Source: Blastococcus sp. CT_GayMR19
GTDB lineage: Bacteria > Actinomycetota > Actinomycetes > Mycobacteriales > Geodermatophilaceae
Direction: 5' to 3'
NCBI RefSeq assembly: GCF_004570385.1
Contig: NZ_SPQL01000001.1
Span: 310,001-374,000, forward strand
DNA: 64,000 bases
This document shows positions 33,780 through 41,832 of the stretch, piece by piece; the stretch's first letter is position 1, and each line of letters opens with the position of its first letter. The translations under genes were made by a program, and so were the position numbers. The notes below the pieces were generated by a model that was given only the letters and a program-made list of their open reading frames with translations, ran no database searches and was not told the origin of the DNA.

Positions 33780-34187
33780 ATGAGCGTTGCCGGCCAGATG
33801 CTGGAGGCCTACCCGAAGGATCTCGGCGGGGTCGACCGCCAGAAGCTGCAGGAATGCATCGACGCGTGCTTCGAGTGCGCCCAGGCCTGCACGGCCTGCG
33901 CCGACGCCTGCCTCAGCGAGGACATGGTGGCCGAATTGACCACGTGCATTCGGACGAACCTCGACTGCGCCGACGTCTGTGACACCACGGGCCGGGTCCT
34001 CTCCCGGCACACCGGTTACGACGCCAACCTCACCCGCGCCGTCCTGGAGGCCTGCGCCGCCGCCTGCAAGGCCTGCGGCGACGAATGCGCCCGGCACGCC
34101 GAGATGCACGAGCACTGCCGGGTGTGCGCCGACTCCTGCCGCCGCTGCGAAGCGGCCTGCAGGGACCTGATCAGCTCCCTCGGCTGA
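33780..34187 (+). CDS. Four-helix-bundle copper storage protein (Csp-like)
   Basis: 135 residues, about 20 cysteines in helical CxxxC and CxxC repeats (CIDACFECAQACTACADAC, CADVC, CAAACKACGDEC, CRVCADSCRRCEAAC) and His residues at the opening. This is the pattern of Csp copper storage proteins, which line a four-helix bundle with cysteines to hold many Cu(I) ions. There is no signal peptide, so it is the cytosolic type. The ATG at 33780 follows GAGAGGAG. It is divergent from csoR, so copper is likely its inducer. Confidence 0.9.
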   Translation: MSVAGQMLEAYPKDLGGVDRQKLQECIDACFECAQACTACADACLSEDMVAELTTCIRTNLDCADVCDTTGRVLSRHTGYDANLTRAVLEACAAACKACGDECARHAEMHEHCRVCADSCRRCEAACRDLISSLG

Positions 34188-34256
34188 ACAGGGAACGGAA
34201 CCGCGCAAGGACGACGTCGCGGCGCGTGGCGCTTTCCGGGCTGGCGATCGGCGAAG

Positions 34257-34294
34257 GGGGTGGTGCTGCCCGCTCGCACCGGCAGCACCACCCC
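34257..34294. terminator. Bidirectional hairpin between Csp gene and DUF305 gene
   Basis: A perfect 14-base stem, GGGGTGGTGCTGCC against GGCAGCACCACCCC, with a 10-base loop. It lies between two convergent genes, so it can end transcription from both sides. It lacks a long T-run, as is common at high GC. Confidence 0.85.
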
Positions 34295-34301
34295 TTCCGG
34301 C

Positions 34302-34910
34302 TCAGCCGCCGAGCTCGGTCAGCAGCGCCTCCATCTCCTCGATCTCGGCGCTCTGCGACTCGACGATCTGCTCGGCGAGCGCGATGGCGTCTGCGTTCTG
34401 ACCGTCAGCGATCTCGGTTTCCGCCATGTCGACCGCGCCGCGGTGGTGCTCGGTCATCACCTCCAGCCACATGCGGTCGAACTCCGCGCCCGAGGCCGCC
34501 TCGAGACCCGACATGTCCATGCCCATGCCGCCGTCCATGCCGCCCCCCATGTGCATGCCGCCGGACTCCTCGGCGGAGGTCGGCTGATCCCAGTCCTCGA
34601 GCCAGCTGGTCATCGTCTGGATCTCGGGATCCTGGGCGGCCTCGATCCGGTCGGCCAGGTCCAGCACGCGCGGGTCCTGGGCGCGGCCATCGGCCATCTG
34701 GGCCATCTCGAGCGCGCCCTCGTGGTGGACGATCATTCCCTGGGCGAAGGTGACGTCGGCGTCGTTGAACTCCGCCGACTGGCTGGCTGAGCTTCCGGCG
34801 TTGGTGTCATTCATGTCCATCGAACTGCCGCCGGAGCAGCCGGTCAGGACGACGGCGCCGGCGATGAGTCCGCCGGCGAGGCGGACGAGTCGAGCGTTGG
34901 TGCTGGTCAC
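34302..34910 (-). CDS. DUF305 (CopM-like) lipoprotein
   Basis: 202 residues. A lipoprotein signal (VVLTGCSGG) is followed by a Met/Asp linker and two DUF305 halves; each half has an HH motif (MIVHHEGA and MTEHHRGA), as in copper-binding DUF305/CopM proteins. The middle linker is rich in Met (GGMHMGGGMDGGMGMDM). It is exposed outside the membrane. GTG start follows AGGAGACATGCA. The family is associated with copper handling; the exact role here is not known. Confidence 0.88.
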   Translation of the reverse strand: MTSTNARLVRLAGGLIAGAVVLTGCSGGSSMDMNDTNAGSSASQSAEFNDADVTFAQGMIVHHEGALEMAQMADGRAQDPRVLDLADRIEAAQDPEIQTMTSWLEDWDQPTSAEESGGMHMGGGMDGGMGMDMSGLEAASGAEFDRMWLEVMTEHHRGAVDMAETEIADGQNADAIALAEQIVESQSAEIEEMEALLTELGG

Positions 34911-34997
34911 TGCATGTCTCCTGTCAGGATGGGGTTCTCAGGGCGTGCCGTCTGACCCCATCCAGCGCAGCCGCTGGTGGGGTCCGGAGCGGTCGGC

Positions 34998-35438
34998 CTA
35001 GATCCGCAGGAGACAGAGAGCGGAGAGGTCAGGTGGTCGAGGAAGCCTCGCCCACCCCCCGAACAAGCTGAGATGCGAGGCGACGCCCCGAAGAACCGGA
35101 GCCGCCACGATCCCGATGAGACTCACGGCGGCGAGCAGGACCAGCCCGGCGTACAGGATCCCCAGACACAGGGACCAGAGGTGCGCTGCGACGCCGTGAC
35201 CCGGGCTCGGCTGGCCGGCCGTCTCACCCGCTTCCACGGACGACGTCACCTGCTGGAGTTCACCGCCCGCGTCCATCGATCCGGAGGGCGATTCAGCGGC
35301 GAGGGGATCTTCCACGCCGTGCTGAGCGACCGCCACCTCGGCGTGACGGAGACCTGCATCCGCGGCGATGTACTGGGCTCCGTGCATGGAGAAGATGGCC
35401 GCCAGCAGCAACAGGACCCACAGACGACGCATTGGCAT
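34998..35438 (-). CDS. DUF6153-like small membrane protein
   Basis: 146 residues. An N-terminal helix (RRLWVLLLLAAIFSMHGAQYI) and a second helix (HLWSLCLGILYAGLVLLAAVSLIGIV, about 90-115), with HAEVAVAQHGVED between. The C-terminus is basic and hydrophobic. From memory it looks like DUF6153, a family common near actinobacterial copper genes. The ATG at 35438 is 28 bases from the BlaI-type dyad at 35466, so the gene is likely in that regulon. Confidence 0.65.
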   Translation of the reverse strand: MPMRRLWVLLLLAAIFSMHGAQYIAADAGLRHAEVAVAQHGVEDPLAAESPSGSMDAGGELQQVTSSVEAGETAGQPSPGHGVAAHLWSLCLGILYAGLVLLAAVSLIGIVAAPVLRGVASHLSLFGGWARLPRPPDLSALCLLRI

Positions 35439-35465
35439 GTCCACCCCATCCCGCCGATCAGCAGC

Positions 35466-35482
35466 ACTACCCACGGTAGTAG
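35466..35482. promoter_or_regulatory. BlaI-type operator upstream of DUF6153-like gene
   Basis: CACTACCCACGGTAGTA; inner arms ACTACC / GGTAGT are perfect around CAC. It matches TACTA-N7-TAGTA with one changed base and sits directly upstream of the gene start at 35438. Confidence 0.6.
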
Positions 35483-35557
35483 CACCTGTCCACCGTCAAG
35501 TCTTGGATCAGGTGACTCGCCCCGTACCGGGAGAGCCGACCATCGGCCGCCCGCTCG

Positions 35558-35938
35558 TCAGCCCTCGTCGACGGGCTTGCGGGAGAGGTCGATCAACTGT
35601 CTGAGGCAATGCTCCCGGAGGGGCTCGGGAAACCCGTCCGCCAGACGATAGAAGACGACGCGGCCGTCCTTCCTGCTCGTCACGAACCCGGCCGTCCGCA
35701 GCAGTCGGAGCGCGTAGCTCACGGAGTCCTCAGTGGCCTCCAACGCCAGGGCCATGTCGCCGACGCACAGTTCCTCCACGACATCCAGGGCGTACAGCAC
35801 CCGTGCCCGCGTGGGGTCGGCCAGCAGACTGAGCACGCTGGTCAGCCGCGCCGCATCCTCTCGACTGGGGAGCCGCCCCCGGGCACTCGCCACCCGGTCC
35901 GGGTCGACCGGGTGCGCATGGGGGGCTCCTCCGGTCAC
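35558..35938 (-). CDS. ArsR/SmtB-family regulator with ELCVGD motif
   Basis: 126 residues, winged-helix repressor. Residues 56-61 read ELCVGD (Cys58), the alpha3 metal-box of CadC/ArsR-type sensors (ELCVCDL in CadC) with one Cys kept. The C-terminal helix has PLREHCLRQL with His and Cys. It is not a CmtR: the CLRDC and late CP motifs are absent. It lies upstream of the redoxin gene, transcribed toward the DUF6153-like gene. Possible Zn, Cd or As sensor; metal cannot be chosen. GTG start with no strong ribosome site; leaderless start is possible. Confidence 0.75.
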   Translation of the reverse strand: MTGGAPHAHPVDPDRVASARGRLPSREDAARLTSVLSLLADPTRARVLYALDVVEELCVGDMALALEATEDSVSYALRLLRTAGFVTSRKDGRVVFYRLADGFPEPLREHCLRQLIDLSRKPVDEG

Positions 35939-36002
35939 CCGTGCAGATTAGGCCGCCCAGCGTCAGGTGCAGCGACCCGCGGGTCCACCAGGAGAGCCGC
36001 AT

Positions 36003-36581
36003 TCACGAGGTGAGTGTCTCGATCAGCTGCTGAAGCTCCTGGGCGTCGAGTTCGCCGACAGACCTGGCCACGATGCGTCCGCCCTCATCGATGGCGAGGG
36101 TGACCGGCAAGCCGCGCACGCCGAGAGCCGAGAGCAGCTCACCGTCGGGGTCGAGGACATGGGGGTAGCCGATCCCCAGGTCGGAGACGAGGGACGCAGC
36201 ACCTTCGGGGCTGTCCTGGGTGTCCACCCCGAGGAATCGGACATCTTGGCCGTATCGGACGAAGGCCTCCTGCAGGAGGGGCATCTCCTCGCGGCACGGC
36301 AGGCACCACGTGGCCCAGAGGTTCACCAGCGTTGGCCGTCCCGTCAATCGGTCCAGCGAGACGTCCGGACCTGGGCCGAGGCAGGCCAGCGTCAACGGAG
36401 GGAGCGCGTCGGCGCCCGCCGGCACGACCTCGTCGGGCAGCTCCTCGCAGCGCGGCGCCGTCGCTGCCGGCATCACGCCGCGGTCGGCAGTCGACGTCGA
36501 CCCGATCTCGTCAGGCGCGCCGGTGGCACAACCGGCCAGCAGGGCGAGGGCGAGCAGGCCGCCGAGTGGCGGCCGCGCCAT
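36003..36581 (-). CDS. TlpA/ResA-like thioredoxin lipoprotein
   Basis: 192 residues. A lipobox LLAGC (about 14-18) marks an exported lipoprotein. The thioredoxin fold has the CXXC site WATWCLPC (about 94-97) and the cis-Pro region GLPVTLAID. Family members keep heme-binding cysteines of apocytochrome c reduced, or reduce other extracytoplasmic disulfides. It overlaps the upstream propeller gene by one base (TGATG), so both come from the promoter with the BlaI-type dyad at 37518. Confidence 0.9.
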   Translation of the reverse strand: MARPPLGGLLALALLAGCATGAPDEIGSTSTADRGVMPAATAPRCEELPDEVVPAGADALPPLTLACLGPGPDVSLDRLTGRPTLVNLWATWCLPCREEMPLLQEAFVRYGQDVRFLGVDTQDSPEGAASLVSDLGIGYPHVLDPDGELLSALGVRGLPVTLAIDEGGRIVARSVGELDAQELQQLIETLTS

Positions 36582-37486
36582 CAGTCGCCTCGATAGAGGT
36601 CGCGGAAGCTGGACCCGCCGTCGCCGGACGACACGATCGCGCCCCCCACGGCGACGTAGACGTTGTCGCCGTCCACGCCCAGCGCCTCGGGTGCGCCCCC
36701 GATCCGCCCTCGCTCCTCCCAGGTGCGTCCACCGTCGGTGCTGGCGTGCACAGTGCCGTCGGGTGCGACGCCAACGACAACGGTGGCGTCGGGTGCCCAG
36801 GCGACCAGCTGGAGCAGCGGAGCACCTGGAATCAGCGTGACGGTCTCCCCGCCGTCCTCACTGAGTGCGGGGCCCTGCTCGGTGGTCAACAGCAGGCGCT
36901 GGGGCTCCGAGGGGTCGACCGCGAGATCGGCAATGCTCGCGGCGCCGCGGTCGGTCCAGTCGGTCTTGTCCTCGCTGACCAGGAGCCGGCCACCGCTGTA
37001 TCCGTAGATGACGCCCCGAGCGGCGTCGAGCGCGTGGAAGTCGGCTTCCCCCTCGAGGGAAAGCGTGGTCCAGGTCTCGCCGCCGTCGGTGGTCTCGATC
37101 AAGCCGAGGTTGCTGGGGCCGGACTGTCCTTCGCCGGGGTGGCCGCTGGCCAGGTAATGCTCCGGCCCGACGACGGTGAAGCCCATGAAGTCCTGGACGC
37201 GGTCGGCTATGCGGGTCAGCCGTCCGTCGGCAGACACTCGAACGAGGCCGTGGTGCGTGCCGGCGTAGAGCTCGCCGTCTGCCGGATCCACCGCCAGCCC
37301 GTGGACATGCTCGAGTGTGACCTCGCCGTCGGCGGTGGCCGCCGGAGCCTCGCTGGAGCAGCCGGCGATCGTCAGCACGCCGGCGACACCGGCGGCGACC
37401 AGGACGTACTGGCCCCCACGACGTCGGGCGCCGTCTGCCGTGTGCACCGGCCGCGTTGTGCGGCGAGCGAATGGGGCGGTCAGCAT
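36581..37486 (-). CDS. BNR-repeat beta-propeller lipoprotein
   Basis: 301 residues, exported lipoprotein (lipobox IAGCSSE about 41-47) with a seven-bladed propeller pattern: repeated VDP, GLVRVSADG, TTDGGETW, SEDGGE and STDGGRTW blades. This resembles the F510_1955 glycosylhydrolase family often seen in actinobacterial copper clusters. Despite the name I see no catalytic signature that shows sugar cleavage. It is the first gene of a pair with the redoxin. The BlaI-type dyad at 37518 is 32 bases upstream. Confidence 0.8.
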   Translation of the reverse strand: MLTAPFARRTTRPVHTADGARRRGGQYVLVAAGVAGVLTIAGCSSEAPAATADGEVTLEHVHGLAVDPADGELYAGTHHGLVRVSADGRLTRIADRVQDFMGFTVVGPEHYLASGHPGEGQSGPSNLGLIETTDGGETWTTLSLEGEADFHALDAARGVIYGYSGGRLLVSEDKTDWTDRGAASIADLAVDPSEPQRLLLTTEQGPALSEDGGETVTLIPGAPLLQLVAWAPDATVVVGVAPDGTVHASTDGGRTWEERGRIGGAPEALGVDGDNVYVAVGGAIVSSGDGGSSFRDLYRGD

Positions 37487-37517
37487 GAACTCTCCAGAAA
37501 GGGGTCGTCGGGCGAAT

Positions 37518-37534
37518 TACTAGCGCCGATAGTA
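37518..37534. promoter_or_regulatory. BlaI-type operator before propeller-redoxin operon
   Basis: TACTAGCGCCGATAGTA fits the TACTA-N7-TAGTA layout exactly in the outer five bases on both sides. It is 32 bases upstream of the propeller gene. The downstream end of the M56 gene is nearby, so the promoter is compact. Confidence 0.7.
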
Positions 37535-37553
37535 GTAGACCCCGGCGACCCGG

Positions 37554-38504
37554 TTAGGCCCAGCCGGGCACCACGCACAGGCCGCTCGATACGGCGGATA
37601 CGAGAGGCCACGCAGCCAGAGCCACGGGGCCGAGCACCGTCGCCAGCGCGGCTGCCCCTACAAGGACGTGATAGGACACGGGCACCGGCGGAATCGGCGC
37701 CAGCAGGCGCGTGACGCGGACGGTGGTCGAGCCTTCGGCGGCGCCCAGCGCGGGCCTGGGCGCCCTCATACCCGCCAGGGTGACCATCGCGGAGGCGACA
37801 TGGAGAGGATCGACCCGCCGGGCAGCAGCGTCGTCGGCGAGCAGTTCGACCAGTCGTTCGATCTGAACTCGTGCGTGCACGACCAGCGGCAGGCCGGGGA
37901 GCGCCCGTTCAACGATCCGTGCCGCCGTCACGGCCAAATGGTGGCGAGCGCGCAGGTGTTCGCGCTCGTGCGCGAGAACTCCGGTCAGTTCGTCGGGGGT
38001 CAACGCCTGCAAGGCTGCACTTGTCAGCACGACGGCCCGGTCTCGGCCAGGAACACAGAACGCGGCTGCCCGGTCGGAGTCGAGCACCAGCACCCCGAGG
38101 GAGTGCTCCGCTCGGGCACCCAGAGCGATCGAGTGGCGTAGATCCCGCCTCGCCCTGCGGTCGCGCAACACGGTGCGGAATGCGACGACGGTCAGGCGAA
38201 CCGGGAGCACGACAGCGAGCACGGCGCCGACCAGCACGGCCGGGAGCCGATCCGGTGAGCCGTAGACGCCGGCGATCGTCGTCGCACACGCATGGAGGAT
38301 CGCGGCCAGCCCCCCGCCGACCGCCGTGACCGGCACCAGCAGGGTCAGACCGGCGAGGACGGAGGTGCCCACCAGCCCCACGGTGGCCGCCTGCCACGTG
38401 AAGATCGCCAGACGGGGGGCGCGGCTCGCCCATGCGGCGCCGGCGACCTTGGGCGTCAGCGTCGCAAGAACTGCGGCAAAAGCAAGCAGGACGGCGGTGG
38501 TCAC
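37554..38504 (-). CDS. M56-family (BlaR1-like) membrane metalloprotease
   Basis: 316 residues with four to five membrane segments. The zinc site VLAHEREHLRARHH (HExxH, about 177) marks M56, the family of BlaR1/MecR1. The extracellular penicillin-binding sensor domain of BlaR1 is missing; the C-terminus is short. In the BlaR/BlaI logic the protease leads to removal of the repressor, which is encoded just upstream (GTGA overlap). No beta-lactamase gene is present, so the signal it reads is something else, possibly copper or thiol stress. Confidence 0.88.
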   Translation of the reverse strand: MTTAVLLAFAAVLATLTPKVAGAAWASRAPRLAIFTWQAATVGLVGTSVLAGLTLLVPVTAVGGGLAAILHACATTIAGVYGSPDRLPAVLVGAVLAVVLPVRLTVVAFRTVLRDRRARRDLRHSIALGARAEHSLGVLVLDSDRAAAFCVPGRDRAVVLTSAALQALTPDELTGVLAHEREHLRARHHLAVTAARIVERALPGLPLVVHARVQIERLVELLADDAAARRVDPLHVASAMVTLAGMRAPRPALGAAEGSTTVRVTRLLAPIPPVPVSYHVLVGAAALATVLGPVALAAWPLVSAVSSGLCVVPGWA

Positions 38505-38872
38505 TGGTCGTTGGTCGGAGGTCGGGCGGCCTCGACCGCGGACTTCAGCGTGGCGACTGAGTCCGGGTCCAGATCGGCCACGAAGTGCATGAGCACCGCA
38601 TCACGGTCGCCGGCTTCGCCCAGGATCTCCTGAAGCAGCGCGGCACGGTGCTCGGCGGAGGAGCGCGTGGGCGTGTACAGCCAGGCGCGGTTGTGCATGT
38701 GCCGTTGCACGTGACCCTTGCCGTGCAAGTTGTCCATCACCGTCATCACGGTGGTGTAGGCCAGCGGCCGGGACCTGGTGAGCTCCACGAGCACCTCCCG
38801 GACAGTCGTCGGTTCGGTGCGCTGCCACAGACACCTCATGACGGCTGCTTCTAGTTCGCCGAACGGTTGCAT
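38501..38872 (-). CDS. blaI: BlaI/MecI/CopY-family repressor
   Basis: 123-residue winged-helix repressor: LEAAVMRCLWQ opening, TVREVL, SRPLAYTTVMTVMDNLHGKGHVQR recognition region and a dimerisation tail. I start at the ATG at 38872 (MQPFGELE) since it has GAGGA upstream and matches the family length; the longer frame runs into promoter DNA. A TACTA-N7-TAGTG dyad lies upstream (38955). It is coupled to the M56 protease. It is the best candidate to bind all six dyads of this type in the window. Confidence 0.9.
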   Translation of the reverse strand: MQPFGELEAAVMRCLWQRTEPTTVREVLVELTRSRPLAYTTVMTVMDNLHGKGHVQRHMHNRAWLYTPTRSSAEHRAALLQEILGEAGDRDAVLMHFVADLDPDSVATLKSAVEAARPPTNDQ

Positions 38873-38954
38873 GCGCGTCCTCGGTCGGTGCGTGGGGCTG
38901 ACAGTTGAGCTGCCGGCGCGTCCATTCCGCTGCGAGCGGTGTTCCACGGGATAG

Positions 38955-38971
38955 TACTAGGACGCTTAGTG
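38955..38971. promoter_or_regulatory. BlaI-type operator upstream of blaI
   Basis: TACTAGGACGCTTAGTG; the overlapping TAGTACTA (38952-38959) extends the symmetry. It is 83 bases upstream of the blaI start and also faces the methyltransferase end. It suggests autoregulation. Confidence 0.7.
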
Positions 38972-38992
38972 GAGGGCATGAGCCCATTCCAG

Positions 38993-39649
38993 TCACCGAT
39001 GTGGGCGGTGGGCGCCGAGACGGGTGACGAGGCCGAGCTTGGAGCGCGTGAGTTCGTCAATCACCAATCCCGCGCTCGCGACGACCGCCTCCGGTCGACG
39101 CAGTAAGTGATCGGCCGCCAGTCGAACGAACAGGGGATCGAGCAGTCGCTGCACGGCCCGCACCATCGAGTGAGGGCTGGCAACGTGATCGAGCAGGACC
39201 AATCGGCCGCCCGGCCGGAGGACGCGGGCCATCTCGGCGACCGCGGTGGCCTCGTCGGGGATGCTGCACAGCGTCAGGGTCGCCAGCACCGTATCGAAGC
39301 TGGCCTCGGGAAAGGGCAGCTGCTGAGCATCGGCGACCTGAAGGTCGATTGGTCGCCGCAACGCGATCGCGCGCCGCCGGGCGCGCTCGAGCATGGCCGA
39401 GCTGAGATCAATGCCGGTCAGCTTTACGTCCGCCGCGTAGTGGGAAAGGTTGCGGCCGGTGCCGACGCCGACTTCCAGAACGTGCCCTCGGGCCCGCCGA
39501 CAGGCCCACTGCCGGCCGCCTGCAAAGAGCAGGCGTTCGGCGACGGCGATGATCTTGTCGTAATGCCGTGCCTGCTTGTCGTAAACGGCGCGGACCCGAT
39601 CGGTGTCCGCGGTCCCGGGATCCGGCGATGACTGTCGTGGCACGGTCAT
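38993..39649 (-). CDS. UbiE-like SAM-dependent methyltransferase
   Basis: 218 residues, class I methyltransferase: VLEVGVGTGRNL (motif I, about 57-68), GIDLSSAM, VADAQQLPFPEASFD and LRPGGRLVLLDHV. The form resembles UbiE/MenG-like C-methyltransferases and phospholipid N-methyltransferases. It overlaps the histidine kinase by four bases and is the fourth gene of lgt-regulator-kinase-methyltransferase. A lipid acceptor fits the lgt context, but this is inference. Confidence 0.8.
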   Translation of the reverse strand: MTVPRQSSPDPGTADTDRVRAVYDKQARHYDKIIAVAERLLFAGGRQWACRRARGHVLEVGVGTGRNLSHYAADVKLTGIDLSSAMLERARRRAIALRRPIDLQVADAQQLPFPEASFDTVLATLTLCSIPDEATAVAEMARVLRPGGRLVLLDHVASPHSMVRAVQRLLDPLFVRLAADHLLRRPEAVVASAGLVIDELTRSKLGLVTRLGAHRPHR

Positions 39650-41094
39650 TCGCTGGCGGACGTGGGCGTGCGGCTGCCCATGCGCCTCGTGGCGGACGGG
39701 GATGGTGCGCCAACGGCTGCGGAGGCGGAGGCGGAGGCGGAAGCGTCCGCAGCGGGCAGCGTGATCGTGATGATCGCGCCCCCATCCGGGGCGTTGCTCG
39801 CCGCAACGTTACCTGCGTGGGCCTCGGCGAGGGCGGCGACGACCGCGAGCCCGATCCCCGAGCCGTCGGCGCGGGCACTCCCCCGGAAGTACCGGTCAAA
39901 GACGCGAGGGATCTCGGGGTCCGGAATGCCCGGCCCGTCATCGCGGATGCGTAACTCGACCTGGCCGTCCCCGGTGGTGGTTGTGCTGAGCATGACTCGT
40001 CCACCCGCGGGGACGTATTTCACCGCGTTGGTGAGCAGGTTGGTGACGACCTGAGCGAGCCTGGTCCGATCCCCGCACACGGGCGCGGCATCCAGCCGCA
40101 GGCCGAGGACCAGATCGGCTTGAGCGAAGCGTGGCTGGAACGACGACGCCACCGTGCGGACGACGTCGGCGAGATCCAACCGGTCGCGTTGCAGGGAGAA
40201 GGACACCGCTTCGGCGCTGGTGAGCGTTTCCAGGTCGGCAACGAGGCGGCCGAGACGCAGCGTCTCTTCATGCAGCGAGCCAATCAGCGAGGGCGTCAGC
40301 TCGAGGACACCGTCCTGAATCGCCTCGAGCTGGCTGCGCAGGATAGCCAACGGGGTCCGTAGTTCGTGGGCGACATCGGCGGTGAACGACTGCCGCAGCG
40401 TCTCCTGTCGTTCGGCGGACTCGATGAGCTCGTTGAATGCTCGGCCCAGCTCCGCGACCTCGTCGCTTCCGGTCACGGCCGCTCGCCGCGTGCGGTCTCC
40501 ACCGCGGAGGTCTCGGGCGGCGGCGGTCAACTCAGCCACCGGCCGGGTGACCCGTCGGGCGAGAAGCACGCCGAACACCGAGGCCAGCAGGGCCACGGCG
40601 AGGCCACCGGCGAGCAACGTCTGGTTCACCGAGGTGCGGAACTGTTGATCGGCGACGGGGACGCTGCCTTCAGGGAGCGCCACCTGCAACGTGCCGCGCA
40701 GTTGACCGTCGATGGTGAGGGGCACGGAGACTGGTTCGGCCAGCACTCCCGTCTGCATCATGGCCCGATGCATCTGGGCCATCTCGGCCGGGGCGCTGCC
40801 GCCCATCGGCCAGATCAGTTCCCCGGCCGGGTCGAGCAGGCGGACCTCGGCACCCGCCATCCCCACAGCCGGAGCCAACCGGTCCAATCGGTCGGTGTCC
40901 CACCGCCCGGCGGCCTCGTACACGGCGCTGACCGCGGCGGCCAGCTGTTGGCTCCGCGCGGACCGCTGCTGATCGAGATAGGAGTCGAACCGGCTGCTGA
41001 AGGCCAGGTTGACCAGGAGCGCGGTGAGCAGCGCGGCGCCGATCGCGATCGCCGCAAAGCCCAGGCTCAGGCGCTGCCCCAGAGGCCTAGTCAT
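39646..41094 (-). CDS. Sensor histidine kinase
   Basis: 482 residues: first membrane helix (about 9-30), extracytoplasmic sensor segment with PMGGSAPAEMAQMHRAMMQ, rich in Met and His, second helix (about 165-190), HAMP, HisKA with FTADVAHELRTPL (phospho-His), and HATPase_c with NLLTNAVKY, RDDGPGIP and GSGIGLAVV. The Met/His-rich sensor suggests metal sensing such as copper. The C-terminus is a run of Ala/Ser repeats (GCG-GAG type DNA repeat). The ATG at 41094 overlaps the regulator gene by 8 bases. Confidence 0.9.
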   Translation of the reverse strand: MTRPLGQRLSLGFAAIAIGAALLTALLVNLAFSSRFDSYLDQQRSARSQQLAAAVSAVYEAAGRWDTDRLDRLAPAVGMAGAEVRLLDPAGELIWPMGGSAPAEMAQMHRAMMQTGVLAEPVSVPLTIDGQLRGTLQVALPEGSVPVADQQFRTSVNQTLLAGGLAVALLASVFGVLLARRVTRPVAELTAAARDLRGGDRTRRAAVTGSDEVAELGRAFNELIESAERQETLRQSFTADVAHELRTPLAILRSQLEAIQDGVLELTPSLIGSLHEETLRLGRLVADLETLTSAEAVSFSLQRDRLDLADVVRTVASSFQPRFAQADLVLGLRLDAAPVCGDRTRLAQVVTNLLTNAVKYVPAGGRVMLSTTTTGDGQVELRIRDDGPGIPDPEIPRVFDRYFRGSARADGSGIGLAVVAALAEAHAGNVAASNAPDGGAIITITLPAADASASASASAAVGAPSPSATRRMGSRTPTSASE

Positions 41095-41824
41095 CGGCGG
41101 GCGGCCCGAACTTGTAGCCGATGCTGGGGACCGTGACCACGAATGTCGGCTGGCGTGGGTCATCACCCAGCTTGCGTCGCAGGTTCTTGACGTGCGCGTC
41201 GACGGTCCGTTCGTAGCCCTCGTAGTCGTGCCCCTGCACGCGCGTGACCAGTTCGTACCTCGTCCACGCTCGACCGGGGCGCGACGCCAAGGTGACCAAC
41301 AGGTCGAACTCGCTGCGGGTCAACTCGAGCTGTGCTCCGTCGAGTGACACTTCGCGACGCTCGCCATCGATGATCAGCCGCCCGGCCGCATAGGTGGGAG
41401 CCCGCTCGGCCAGCCCTCCGCCGGCTCGGCGCAGCACCGCCTCGACGCGGGCGACCAGTTCCCGTGGGCTGAACGGCTTGGTGACGTAGTCGTCGGCGCC
41501 CAGACGTAGCCCGGCGACCCTGTCCCCCTCGCTGGCGCGGGCGGTCAGCATGATGACCGGGAGATCGCTGGAGCGGCGGAGCAGCCGCAGCAGCTCCTCC
41601 CCCGGCACGTCCGGCAGGCCCAGGTCGAGGATCAACAGGTCCGGTCGCAACCGCTCGGCGGCGCGCAATGCCGCGATTCCGTTGTCGGCCAGCACCACGT
41701 GGTAGCCCTCGCGCCGCAGGTAGGCGCCCACCAGCTCGCGGATCTTCGGCTCGTCATCGACGACGAGGACCGTTCCCACCGGCCGACTATGGTCGGGCTG
41801 ATCGATGGAGGCCGAGTCGGACAT
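41087..41824 (-). CDS. OmpR/PhoB-family response regulator
   Basis: 245 residues. The receiver domain has DDEP (about 23-26), phosphoacceptor Asp in LILDLGLPD (about 66), LTARAS and the KPF switch region. The C-terminal winged helix is of OmpR type (SEFDLLVTLASRPGRAWTRYELV ... TVDAHVKNLRRKLG). It sits between lgt and the kinase, 8 bases from the lgt stop. Targets are not visible. Confidence 0.93.
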   Translation of the reverse strand: MSDSASIDQPDHSRPVGTVLVVDDEPKIRELVGAYLRREGYHVVLADNGIAALRAAERLRPDLLILDLGLPDVPGEELLRLLRRSSDLPVIMLTARASEGDRVAGLRLGADDYVTKPFSPRELVARVEAVLRRAGGGLAERAPTYAAGRLIIDGERREVSLDGAQLELTRSEFDLLVTLASRPGRAWTRYELVTRVQGHDYEGYERTVDAHVKNLRRKLGDDPRQPTFVVTVPSIGYKFGPPADD

Positions 41825-41832
41825 GCCCGGTC

